DNA of 64,000 bases, taken from NCBI GenBank assembly GCA_946122785.1, contig CAMGYJ010000008.1:12859475-12923474 (forward strand). The letters run 5' to 3'. A program made the position numbers and the translations under genes. Shown here piece by piece: positions 33,801-45,157 of this stretch (the stretch's first letter is position 1; every line of letters starts with the position of its first letter). The notes beneath the pieces were generated by a model, which searched no databases, was not told where the DNA came from, and saw only the letters and a program-made list of their open reading frames with translations. The stretch comes from Linum tenue. Taxonomy: Eukaryota > Streptophyta > Magnoliopsida > Malpighiales > Linaceae.

Positions 33801-34310
33801 TTGTAGCTAAATTAACTAGACAATTATAACCAATTGACACTAACACTTGCAAGCTTTTTTCTGTGGCTCGAACTAGTATGATGAAATTAGTTTCGCTACA
33901 AGTCAATTAGCTACCATAATCTAACAGTAGAAAAATTCTTGTAGCTAAAAATTGATTTATTGTTATGATTTGTAAGCTTTGAATAAAACGACAGAGTTAG
34001 CTATGGAGAATTCTATTTGTGACTGGAACGATTATCAATAGCCATAAATAGTTATTTCCTTAAGCTGAATATACCAATTAGCTACAATATTTTAATAGTA
34101 GCGAAAGCTTTGCAGCTAATATGGTACTTATAGCCATGATGTATAAACTTCAAAACAAAATTATATAATTAGCTACCGACAATCATATTTGTGACAAGAA
34201 TAAATATCAATAGCTGCAAGAGGGGATTTTTGAAGCAACTACTTATTATTAGCTAAGAAATATTATTTGTAGCTATGTTTTTGTGGCTACATGTACGTAT
34301 TGTTGTAGTG
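30810..34310. mobile_element. Non-autonomous CACTA (En/Spm) transposon, 3.5 kb
   Basis: The left end CACTACAAGAAAATGGGC is typical of CACTA elements, and the right end, reverse-complemented, starts CACTACAACAATACG. The flanking TTT at 30807-30809 and 34311-34313 fits the 3-bp duplication of the family. Both sub-terminal regions hold many copies in both orientations of a GTAGCTA / TAGCTAC motif, the expected transposase-binding repeats. The interior (about 31.6-33.7 kb) shows no transposase; it has a 23-bp tandem duplication near 32154-32201 and a GTCGAC-rich block at 32870-33340. The ORF at 32262-32558 is not recognisable. Confidence 0.88.
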
Positions 34311-34328
34311 TTTTTATTCTCTCATATG

Positions 34329-34522
34329 CAGCGGCGGATCCAGAAGTAGGTAGAGCACTGGGCCACATTGGAAAAAGTCAGAGAAGGCCGGGCCGTAACA
34401 CGACGAACACTGAAACGAACACCAAAACGAACACCATCGAAAATTTACAAGTACTATACTAGCTTCGGATCAAGGGAGGGCTGGGCCGTGGCCCGGGGGT
34501 GGCCCCCCTAGATCCGTCGCTG
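34329..34522. mobile_element. hAT MITE (194 bp)
   Basis: Ends CAGCGGCGGATCCAG and, inverted, CAGCGACGGATCTAG, flanked by exact 8-bp duplications CTCATATG at 34321-34328 and 34523-34530. End sequence and duplication length fit hAT elements. It lies 18 bp from the CACTA end. Confidence 0.92.
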
Positions 34523-34530
34523 CTCATATG

Positions 34531-35732
34531 CTTTGGTTAGTTTAACAAATCGGTTTATCGATAAAAAAAATTGCAACAATTAATCTTCTTGTTACTTGAT
34601 TTTCAATGAGGACACATCTATTAATTTCAACAAAAGCAGTCCAACAAGTAAGAATTGAACGTACAACTCATTGATACCAAGACAAATGCTTTTGTTAGCA
34701 AGATTCATACACCACCTATCATGAATTGCAATTTCTACCTAATTTGATATTCCATGCAAGAGTGCTCCTTGTATGTCTCGCTCATCCTATCAGAACCTAC
34801 TACATTCCAACACGACCATTTTTGTTCCAAAATTCAAAGAGGACAATTTTCTTCTATTCAACTACTCTTAAAATTGTGGCTTAGATATGATCTAACCACT
34901 ACTCTTAAGTTCTCCATCTCCTTGATAATTGGGTATCGTCTGTCACACTAAAATTTCAATCTTTTTATTAGTCTTAACAATAATCCTCTCCAAATCATAT
35001 ATCAGGATAACCTAAAATATTCTCACTGTATGTGAAATTATTTATATAGCCAAATTAAACTCACTATCACGACTATTCGTTTCATTTGGGCTTTCTCCCC
35101 ATTCTCAGAGGGAAGGGATGCGCCAGGACCCCTGAGCCCAGTCAAGCGAAGCTCTTAGCCGCTGAAGGCCCGGTAACTCGGTACGTTACCAGCCCATACA
35201 GTAAGCCCAGGCCCGTATGAACCTCGTCCCATCCCATCCCACACTCTCTCTTTCTCTCTCTTCGGTCGAGAAATCACCCAACGGAGAAGCTCTCTGATAG
35301 AGAAACGGAAGACGAAAACGAGAAGAAAACAAATCCAGAGAGAGAAAGAGAAGCAAAAGGAGGAGAAAAGGAAGGTCTCTCTCTCTTCTTCTCCCTTCTG
35401 CTTCAGCAGCAAGAATCAAGCGCAGCTGCACAACTCAACTGAATCCACTGCACCTTTCGCAATTTTTTTTTTGCTCTGCCCAGAGTAAGATCTTCGAATT
35501 CTCCATTCCAGACTCTCTCTTTTGTCCTCCCCCTCAGCTGTCATTTTCAATACAGTCTGTGCAAATTGCAGAATTTCTGATACTTTGAGCCTCGTTCTGC
35601 TCCTCTTCCCAGTTGAACAAAGTGGAAGCTGCCTGTTTTCAATTGGGATTGGCTTTCCGCGGGAACGAATTTAGGGATTTGGTTTATGTAGGTTTTCATT
35701 TCTGGCAGCGGGGAGTGTTTTCTGGGTGATTT
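34531..35732. other. Spacer and promoter/leader of SWP73
   Basis: The left half is gene-free. From about 35220 the sequence becomes TC- then GA-rich (CTCTCTCT tracts), typical of a plant housekeeping promoter and leader. A possible leader-intron donor GTAAGATC lies at about 35486. Confidence 0.5.
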
Positions 35733-35813
35733 ATGTTGATTTCCTCTACTTCAGTGGGGAGGAATCCTGTGAGTTATATGGTCCCAATACTCGGTTTCCA
35801 GTTGTTTATGTAG
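35733..35813 (+). other. Possible upstream ORF in the SWP73 leader
   Basis: A 26-codon ORF from ATG 35733 to TAG 35811-35813, ending with the start-stop pair ATGTAG. A second ATGTAG lies at 35686-35691. Whether this stretch is exon or leader intron cannot be decided from sequence. Confidence 0.3.
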
Positions 35814-35910
35814 AGCGTTGTTGCCTGTTGGCCATTCAGAGGGCTGAACTGCTGTGGAGCTAGGTTTTAGAGTTATCTTATTAGAGGTTAGGTGAGTAGT
35901 TGAAAACCAA

Positions 35911-37918
35911 ATGTCTGGTGGTGGCAATAACAACAACCCGCCAAAGAGCCTGGGGCAGTCTTCATCTCCATTTGGGAATGTTGGGATACTCAACTCATCT
36001 CCGGTGCCTACGAATCAAGGGTTCCCACAGTCACAAGGGCAGCAGCAGGGACAGATTAGTGTAGGGTTCCAGAACCAGTTCCAGCAGCTGTCTCAAGCTC
36101 AAGCTAGCGTCCAAGCACAGCTGAAAGCACAAGCAGCCCATGCTGCTCAGGTTCAAGCACACGCCCAGTTCCAAGCGCATTTACAAGCGCAGGGGATCTC
36201 CCTCAATCAGGGCCAGAATGCCGGGATGGGAGGAGGCTTCGGGACTTCCTCCTCGACTTCATTTGGCACCCCTGGCTTGGCCAGCAGTGCAAAGCGGGTT
36301 GGTCAGAAACCACTGGGAAGACCTCCTGGTATTCCCATGAACAACATGGTCTCTCCTCCCAAAATGATGGATTTAACTCCAGCTAATCGTAAGAAGAAGC
36401 AGAAGGTGCCAGAGAAGCAGCTGCATGAGAGAGTGGCGGGGATTCTTCCAGAGTCTGCACTTTATACGCAGCTTCTCGAATTTGAGTCCCGTGTTGATGC
36501 TGCTCTAGCTAGGAAGAAAGTTGATATTCAGGAGGCACTTAAGAGTCCTCCATCTGTTCAGAAAACACTGAGGATCTATGTCTTCAACACGTTTGCCAAC
36601 CAGATCAAAACAATTCCCAATAAACCGAATTCCGAACCTCCTTCCTGGACTCTAAAAATTGTTGGGAGGATTTTGGAAGATGGAGTGGATCCTGACCAGC
36701 CTGGTGTACTTGCTCAGAAACCGAATCCCTTGTTACCAAAGTTCTCGTCTTTCTTCAAGAGAGTGACCATATCATTAGATCAAAGACTATATCCAGATAA
36801 TCACATGATCATATGGGAGCAGGCTCGCTCGCCTGCTCCACATGAAGGTTTTGAAGTGAAGAGGAAAGGAGAGAACGAGTTCACTGTTCATATTCGCTTG
36901 GATATGAATTATGCGCCTGAGAAATTTAAGCTATCTCCAGCTTTGACAGAAGTTCTTGGTATCGAGGTAGAAAGCCGCCCTAGAATAATTGCTGCAATCT
37001 GGCATTATGTAAAAGCTAGGAAACTGCACAGCCCAGATGACCCTGCTTTCTTTAACTGTGATCCACCTCTTCAAAAAGTATTTGGGGAGGCAAAAGTGAA
37101 GTTCACTATGGTATCACAGAAGATATCTCAGCATTTGTTTCCTCCACAACCGATCCATTTAGAACATCAGATTAAGCTCTCGGGGAATAGTCCTGTGGGG
37201 ACAGCCTGCTATGACGTGTTGGTAGATGTGCCATTCCCAATTCAAAGGGAATTGACAGCATTGTTAGCGAATGCGGAGAAGAACAAGGAGATTGATGCAT
37301 GTGATGAATCAATATGTGGTGCCATCAGGAAAATTCATGAGCATCGTAGAAGACGAGCATTCTTTCTTGGGTTTAGTCAATCACCAGTTGAGTTTATTAA
37401 TGCTTTAATTGAATCACAAAGCAAGGACTTGAAGCTTGTAGCTGGAGAAGCCAGTCGAAGTGTTGAGAAGGAACGCCGAGCAGAGTTTTTCAATCAACCA
37501 TGGTAAGAGTCCACTTAAATTTTCTTCTTGAATCTTGATATCTAGATATGGTAGATGAACTGATTTAACCCTGCGTAGTCATCTCCTTAGGTTTATTGCA
37601 TTGCCCTTGCTGCATCTATTCACGAATTGGTTGGTTCAATTGTGCTGTGTACTCTCTCTTTACTGCCTTCCGCTTGGAAAGAGGAAAAAGAAGAAAGACT
37701 TGAAATTGAAATGTTATGTTCCTAGGAATATAGCTGAAATTTGGATGCAGTAGGAATATAGGAGAATAGGATGATGTAATCATGACCTGTACGTCCATGC
37801 AACCTTTCTATTCAAAACTGATTTTTTTTTTGGCGAATTGTGCAGGGTTGAAGACGCTGTAATCCGATACTTGAACCGCAAGCCTGCTGCAGGAAGTGAA
37901 GCTCCTGGAAGTGCATAA
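35911..37918 (+). CDS. SWP73: SWI/SNF complex subunit SWP73/BAF60 with SWIB domain (554 aa)
   Basis: Core accessory subunit of plant SWI/SNF (BAF60-type) nucleosome-remodelling complexes in the nucleus. Two exons, 35911-37502 and 37846-37918, joined within a Trp codon. The N-terminus (about residues 1-110) is low-complexity, rich in Gln, Gly and Ser. Next come a basic patch ([12 protein letters not shown]), a conserved central region ([26 protein letters not shown]) and the SWIB/MDM2 fold at about residues 333-412 ([13 protein letters not shown] ... [11 protein letters not shown] ... [10 protein letters not shown]). Length is close to Arabidopsis SWP73B (about 534 aa). Position beside CYP94B and SOX resembles Arabidopsis At3g01890 (SWP73A), so whether it counts as A or B is left open. 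Confidence 0.93.
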
Positions 37919-38782
37919 TTTTATAAAATGGTTTTCCATCTTGCTTGCTCATTAAGTGGTGGATGATTTAACCTAGGATGTTTTAAGTTATGATCCAAAT
38001 TTGTTGAGAGGAAGAGGAATCGCTCCATGCTTGTATAACCAGAATTCTGCTCTTCACTGTAGCTCTTTCTTGAAATAGGAATTATGCTTGTGGGTCTATT
38101 CTATACATGTATTGGATCCCAGAATCAGAATGTAGTTCGTTGGCAGTTGTGTTAATGGCAGAAAGGTGGCGAGGTTCGTAGCCCTTTTCTTCCCTTCTCG
38201 CCTTTTGTTTTGCCTGGGACTGTCGTGAGATATAGTAGCAAACAGAAGTTGACCGAAATCATTTACATGTTAATTTATCAGATACATTAAGGAGTTGTTG
38301 GTTGCAGTGATTTTGATACTGGCTAGTCATAATGATTTTACCATGTACTTGTGATGAGTCTGTGCCTGCTAAAGGTTGATATGATTGTATTGTTATTTTA
38401 GAGTTTTTTAGTATCTGGTTCTCTCCGTCTTTGCAAATCTTTAGTTTCATTGATTCTATCTCCAGTGACCAGTGTGGTTAAACAAAGATTAACAAATTGG
38501 ATGATAATTTTGGTTTAGATTTATGATTTATCCTAAAGAATGTGGAATTGTGGATCATCCTTGTTTGACAAAGCAGAATGAGGTCAAATTTCACTAAATT
38601 TCATCCTATACACAAACCCTTGGCTCGTAAGAGTCGTAATAGAGAAAGCCCAAATTATAAAAATACACCAGGCCTGGCTCGGCTTAGAGAAAGCACAAAC
38701 GTAAAGCGATATAGACATTGGATATGCAATTTGGTGTGCAGTCCAGCCCATGGAGAACTTCCTCTTTCCAGCCACCCGGACC
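37919..38782. other. Spacer between SWP73 and FIGL1
   Basis: Contains the SWP73 3' UTR and the FIGL1 promoter. No further gene is seen. Confidence 0.5.
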
Positions 38783-38790
38783 TATAAATA
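38783..38790 (+). promoter_or_regulatory. Probable TATA box of FIGL1
   Basis: TATAAATA, 83 bp before the FIGL1 start codon. Position and sequence fit; not otherwise tested. Confidence 0.5.
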
Positions 38791-38865
38791 CCAGACAAGA
38801 ATTGGCGGGAGAGGGCAGAAACCAGTGTCAGTCACTAATTCTTACTCCACTTCAAAAATTCGAAA

Positions 38866-41800
38866 ATGGAGAACTCGGGAGAAAAAGCTCAGCCGTCCTG
38901 GCGCAAGCAAGTGGACGACAACCTCAAGCGCCTTCACTCCCTCCAATTCGGCGCCGATCAGGCACTGGAGAAGGGCGATTCCTCCACCGCCTACGTGCTC
39001 GGTCTCCGCCTCCTCGGCTTCCTCGACTCGCACTCTCTCACTGACGTCGACGAAGCTCTTACTCGCCCCATCCGCCGCGAAGCCCTCTCCAAGCTCGACG
39101 CCGCTCGCCGAGCTTTCGTTCCTGAATCCGACCGGTAAAACGATTCGAAATTTCCGTTTCTCCGATAGTTCGTCGTATTCTATTTCGCTGTAAGCACGTT
39201 CTAGGGATTTCGAATCAGTTCGTGATTTCAGTTATCGGTATTTGGAATTTGGTTTAGGCGAGCGTTTGAGCGAGCAGATACAGCTCCTGGAAAAGTATTT
39301 GGCAAGAAGATTGACATTGACGTAGAGAAGATTAAGAAGTCGAAATACTTCCGAGCTCTTGTTCAGCAACAGAACATCAAGCATCCATCAGATCTGGTAA
39401 GAGTGCAAATCGAACCGAGATTTCTCTGTATTCTTGAATTTCTGAGTGGTATATCTTAGTTGACCAATGGCAATGAATTGAATGCGTTTTTCTGGTCATA
39501 AGTTTGCCATCCAAATCAGTATATTGAATTTCTAGCTCAGTCTATCTGCATAGAAGCGTGATGTCTTGTATCCTGTTTTAAAATTGAGTATTGTTGTGAA
39601 CATGTGATATGATATCGATCGTATCTCTTCTTCTTTCCAGGGAAACCAGCTGGATAAGCAGCAAAACCCCAGCTGCAAGCCTGCAAAAGTTTCGGGGCAG
39701 GCTAAGTTAACATCACTGTATGGAAATAATGTCACAAAGGCCTATGGCCGCTTACAACGAGGTTCTTCTGTTTCCAAAAGTAACTCGAATGCGGATTGCA
39801 TGATAGTGAAAAGTACCCAGTATACTAATCCTAGAAGTAATGGTGGTCAGCCAAACAATGGGAAAGCTAATGAGGGAGAAAAGGGTTATGGAAATTCAAC
39901 AGGGTCAAAGCGCTCGTTCATTGAGATTAATAGCCCTAGAAATGACATTCCAAAGTCGCCATCATGTGATGAGGAGTCAAATGTGGATGATTCTGGCAAG
40001 GGATTTGTAACTGCAAGGGCAAAGCTGGTATGCGTTCTCTTCTGCAACTCTTACGCTTCTCATATTTTCACTAGTTGTGAGATCGAAAGAAGGAGATAGT
40101 TATCTCAAGACTCGATTAGTGTTCCAGCATAGATGTGAAGTGTCATTTTAACTTTTGTCCATGATGATATTGAAACATTGTTGTGGCTGAAAACTCACGT
40201 CTTCATTTTGTCCTCTCTACTTCTAGTTCACATAAGCTCTTCAAACTAAAGTCACACTGTCTCCAATTGGTAATAGGAAATGGATGCAAGGCAAAAGCAA
40301 GGGTTGAAAGGATCACCAAGTGCATCCTTCTCCCCCCAGAGCAATGTCATGAACCGAGGTTATGGTGCACGATCTTATGGGTACTCAAACCGTGGAACCC
40401 GTGGAAATTTTGTTCCTCCAATAAAATCAAATGGGGGATATCACCCTGGAAATGCGATTGGACTTCAAGGAAAGAACGACAACTCAACTAGGAGATGGTA
40501 AGCTAAATCAGCATATGTTGTCAATCACACACGAGATATATATCTTTCAAACCCATGATGCAACCATCTGTGGTGTTTTGCATTATCCCATAATTATGAT
40601 GGACTGTACCAATGCTGAAAATATCATTTCTTCAGCACTGCAAGATTTCCAGTACAATTGTCAGATAGACAAACATGTAGGGATGCTTTCTGTATTCTAA
40701 CGCGTGATCCGTCCATGTTAGTATGGAACTGCTATGTGGTCCAGATGGCGAGCTTCCTGAAAAACTGAGAAACTTGGAACCAAGTCTTATTGAGCATGTC
40801 AGCAATGAAATTATGGAGCGGGATCCTAATGTTCGGTGGGATGATATTGGTAACACAAGAGACTCGAGTCCTTTTGTTATACTTAGCTACTGTTGCAATT
40901 TCTAGACTTTTCATATGGCTTACTTGAAAACACTGCAGCTGGATTGGATCATGCTAAGAAGTGTGTTACTGAAATGGTGATTTGGCCACTGCTGCGACCT
41001 GACATATTTAAAGGCTGTCGTTCTCCAGGAAGAGGTCTTCTTCTATTCGGTCCACCGGTACGTACTACCTGTAGTTAAAACATAATGGAGACTTGCTGTT
41101 TCTTATCTTACTGGACACGCTCTCATCTTGAAAGGGGACTGGGAAGACAATGATTGGGAAAGCCATAGCTGGGGAGGCAAAAGCTACTTTTTTCTCTATA
41201 TCCGCCAGTTCCTTAACCAGCAAATGGGTATGCATTGATCAACCTTTGACGTTATAAACAACTGTTGGATCTTTGACAAGCTTTAGCAAATGAATCTCTG
41301 AACAATTTGTACAGCTTGGTGAGGGTGAAAAGCTGGTGAGGGCCCTATTTGGTGTTGCCTTTTGTCGTCAGCCAGCTGTAATTTTTGTTGATGAGATAGA
41401 TTCTCTTTTGTCCCAGGTATCGTTCGTTCCTCCCCCCATGTTTTAGTTTTAGTTTTTTGCACTTAGAAAAATCAATTTATGGGATAAGGTGAACTAGAGG
41501 CGAGTGACACATCGGGCTACCTATGTTTAATGTATTATCTTTATGCATGCGATCAAGTCACCACTAGTGAGAGTCCACTAGTATAAAGCTATGATATTCC
41601 ATTTTCGCAACAGAAAGCGGTCATTCGTTGCGAATATCCTTTCTCACATAAAGGGAATACCTCGAATATGGTTGCAGCGCAAGTCTGAAGGTGAACATGA
41701 AGCTAGTAGACGCCTAAAAACACAGTTTCTTATCGAGATGGAAGGCTTTGACAGTGGTAACGAGCAGATTCTACTAATAGGTAAATGCTTAACAGCCCTA

Positions 41801-43146
41801 TATATCATGCATATTGCGGTTTAAGATAAAGTTGCTGCGTCTTTTCCACCGAAAGACCTAGACGGAAAAGGAGCAACATAGACGGCTCTCCATGCAGTCA
41901 GCTTACCACTTCCCCGCACTTTTCTGCGTCTGTGTTCACTATATTTCTCACTATCTATGGTGTTACATGTGATATATATCAGCTTACATGTAGGACAAAA
42001 AGTCAGTAGGCCAGTGTCTCTTTTGTTGGGTGGACTGCTTTTTCTGTTTTTGTGAAAGGCACTCACTTCAATGGTTCATTTCTCTGCTGCACGTCTTTCC
42101 TTTCGCATGTCTTGTTCTCTGCCAAAACATGCTCAAGTATCAGCCATTTTAGTCGATCATTTAGTTCCCAGCTGCAGGCACAGTTGAATGATGAACAAAT
42201 TCTGGAATTACCATTGTCATCAGTTGAGTTGAAATGAAAAACGATTTACCCCATGCTGCATCTTTTGACCTATATCAAACACATAATCTTACATTACTGG
42301 AACTTAGTTATTTAGCAGTGCCACTCGCTTTTAAACGGAAAATTTTGTTCAGCATCATCAGTTCAGATGCTTAGTCCTTTCATTCTTAGCCATGACCGTG
42401 GTTATTTCTTTCTTGAGATCGACTGATTGCACTATCATTTAAAGTTATCCTCTTGTTAACAGGGGCAACAAATCGACCTCAGGAACTCGATGAAGCAGCA
42501 AGGAGGCGACTCACGAAAAGACTCTATATCCCCTTGCCTTCATCAGGTTCATTCCAAAACTTTCAGCCATCTGATCTCTCACAACCTGTTCACTCTGAAT
42601 CACTAAAAAAAGCATGACCTTCTTCTGGTTTCTTGAAGCAGAAGCAAGAGCCTGGATAGTACGTAACCTATTACAGAAAGATGGATTGTTCAAGCTGTCA
42701 CAGGAAGAAATGGACACCATCTGCAATCTCACTGAAGGTACTCACTCAATTCATCCATACATCTCAGCCAAACTCGATATCCGAATCCTCAACTCCTTCG
42801 CTTTTGCTTGCTTGGTTACTAGGATACTCGGGTTCAGACATGAAAAATTTAGTGAAAGATGCATCAATGGGGCCCCTTAGGGAAGCTCTTAAACAAGGAA
42901 TAGAAATTACTAAGTTGCAAAAGGAGGACTTGCGGCCCGTTACTCTTCAGGTATAATCTACCATCTCTTTAATTGACTACCACAAATCAGTGCAGTTACT
43001 TTTCACATTGCTGGTATTTTAACACGGTAAGTTTTCCTATGTAGGACTTTGAAAATGCATTACAAGAAGTAAGGCCCTCTGTTTCACTTAATGAGTTGGG
43101 CGTCTACGAGACATGGAATAAACAATTTGGAAGCTTAGCCCTGTAA
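38866..43146 (+). CDS. FIGL1: AAA-ATPase FIDGETIN-LIKE 1 (656 aa)
   Basis: Nuclear AAA ATPase that in Arabidopsis limits meiotic crossovers and regulates RAD51/DMC1. Thirteen exons fit in phase: 38866-39134, 39258-39396, 39641-40027, 40277-40497, 40722-40849, 40939-41057, 41135-41227, 41315-41416, 41678-41780, 42463-42546, 42642-42737, 42823-42950, 43045-43146. The disordered N-terminal half carries FVTA at 258-261, matching the FxxA recombinase-binding motif known in FIGNL1. The ATPase part has Walker A GPPGTGKT (419-426, split by intron 6), Walker B VIFVDEID (474-481), sensor [17 protein letters not shown] with the Arg finger region, and the C-terminal Vps4-type segment ending QFGSLAL. Length is near Arabidopsis FIGL1 (about 680 aa). 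It lies downstream of SWP73 in the same direction. Confidence 0.93.
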
Positions 43147-44614
43147 TTCAGGTACGCTTCCTCCATCCAAGTGCCCTCCCCATCGGAGTGTGATTAACTC
43201 AAGCTCAGTCTTACCAGCCGATTGGACTGTAAAAGCCACCTAAAATCATTTATACTGCATAACACACAAATATCATGAAAAATTTACTCTTAGTCAAGTT
43301 AGTAGTAGTCTTATTATTAGTTTCTTTTTCATCCCCACATTTTCCAAATTGTATTTGGATGATTTAGAATTTAGAAAGATAAAAAGACTTATTAAGGAAA
43401 AAGTTATGGCACTTGAAGTTGAATGATTGAGATAAAGCTGGTGGGCTTTGTCCTTTCATACTAGAATATGAAAAAGTTGAGTTTGATAGAAAGTGCCTTT
43501 TCATTTTAAAGAGGTTACTAAATCCTTTTAAATTGCTAATGGAGTATTATGTAAACATGAATGCTGAGTATTGTGTGTATATTTTAATCTTCTACATATA
43601 TTATTACTATGGTCGATTCCTCTTATAAGATTGTCTTTGATGTTGGCATATCAGGTAGTGTTGGAAATCTTATATTTTTTTATTCAGTTCGCCTGCCTTT
43701 TAAACTTTATATCCCTTCAAATTTTCATGATTCTATCCGTTCTTTGAGAGTTATCGAGACTAAAAATTGTAAAAAAAAAGATATAATTTTCACACTATTA
43801 ATATATTTGAATAAATTTTTTAATCAATACACTAAAACCAAATAAATGACGGTACAAAAATGTATTTGGTATTGATGACTAAACTGTCATAAACTAGCGT
43901 ATATGAATCAAATTATGACCTTCATAATTTATGAAGATCGTTTGTGCCCAGATCAAGAACTGATCTTGGTTTGTACAAGACCGGATCAATAACTTTGAAG
44001 AGATGTGATCTGATGGACCATGTCCACGCCCACGTTTATTTTTTAATCTAACCAGGAGTCTTGTTTTCGAGTTCTGGAGTTGGGACAGTATGTAGGGCAC
44101 TGAATAAACAAATAAACAAAGACTGACTTGACTGAGACTGTTTCTCCCCAGAAGTTTCCTCGTGTTTGTTTGGCCATTAAAGCCCCAATTTGCTCCTCCA
44201 ATCCCATGTGAGGCAATAATAATAAGTCGCCTAGGCTATGTCCCAAAGCATGCATCTTCTCCTTTCATTTCTCGACCTAATAAATTTTAGATCACCGTCT
44301 AGGCTTTTCATCATTGATAACATTGTTTATGGTTGGCATACATGATTTGATTTAGTTCAAAATCTTACATGTAGAAATGGATATCAATCGGGTCATAAAT
44401 AAAATATATTTGGTGAAATTATTCATAATTAGATCGATAAGACATTTGACTCATTTCAATTTTATTTAACTTTCATTCAATTAGATTTAAATGTAAACTC
44501 ATACAACACAACAAAAGTTAGGAACAATGTAATCAAAATTGAATTCATTTATCCTTTGATTTTTTCGATTTGATTTTAACACGAATTATATTCGACTTGA
44601 TTTTTAATATGAAG
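43147..44614. other. Spacer, no gene seen
   Basis: AT-rich sequence between FIGL1 and a degenerate MITE. Short ORFs on either strand show no recognisable domain. Confidence 0.5.
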
Positions 44615-44623
44615 TGAGCTTAG

Positions 44624-44955
44624 TAGGGGTGCCAGTTTGGTTTGGTTGACCAAACGAAAACCTTTAAGAAACCGAAAAATCAAACTAGGTTGTTTCCCCA
44701 AAATCAAAATTGAACCCGATGGTCTCTTAACGAGTTCGGTTTCAGTTAGAACAAATCGAAAACCAAAATCCATACACCCTCAATCAAAACTGATACCCTC
44801 TGCACCTCTCACCTAATATTTTCTGTGTTGGTTTCTTATATGGTTTTCGATTTAAATCGAAATCAATAAAGTACAAAACTGAATTGGAATAGAAAACTAC
44901 CTTATCAATTTAATTTCGGTTTAAACCGAAAAAACAAAATCAATATCCCAACCCT
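44624..44955. mobile_element. Degenerate hAT-like MITE
   Basis: The left end TAGGGGTGCCAGTTTGGTTT and the right end, inverted, TAGGGTTGGGATATTG, are relics of the TAGGGGTG ends of hAT MITEs, and the interior has GGTTT/AAACC repeats. Flanks TGAGCTTAG and TGAGTGTAG are near-copies that could be a decayed duplication. Confidence 0.5.
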
Positions 44956-45157
44956 ATGAGTGTAGTGACATTGGTCATTCCTCCACTAATATGCAATCAT
45001 ATTCATTGATTTTCTAAAACCACACCTATGGTTTGGTCTTTGGAGAGGTGATGAATGATGGAAGAATAATTCCATGTTACTTTACAATTATCCACTCATA
45101 AAATATCGTTACCATTGACTTTCAAAAAAAAATCATGATCTCCTCCCTCCACTACAC

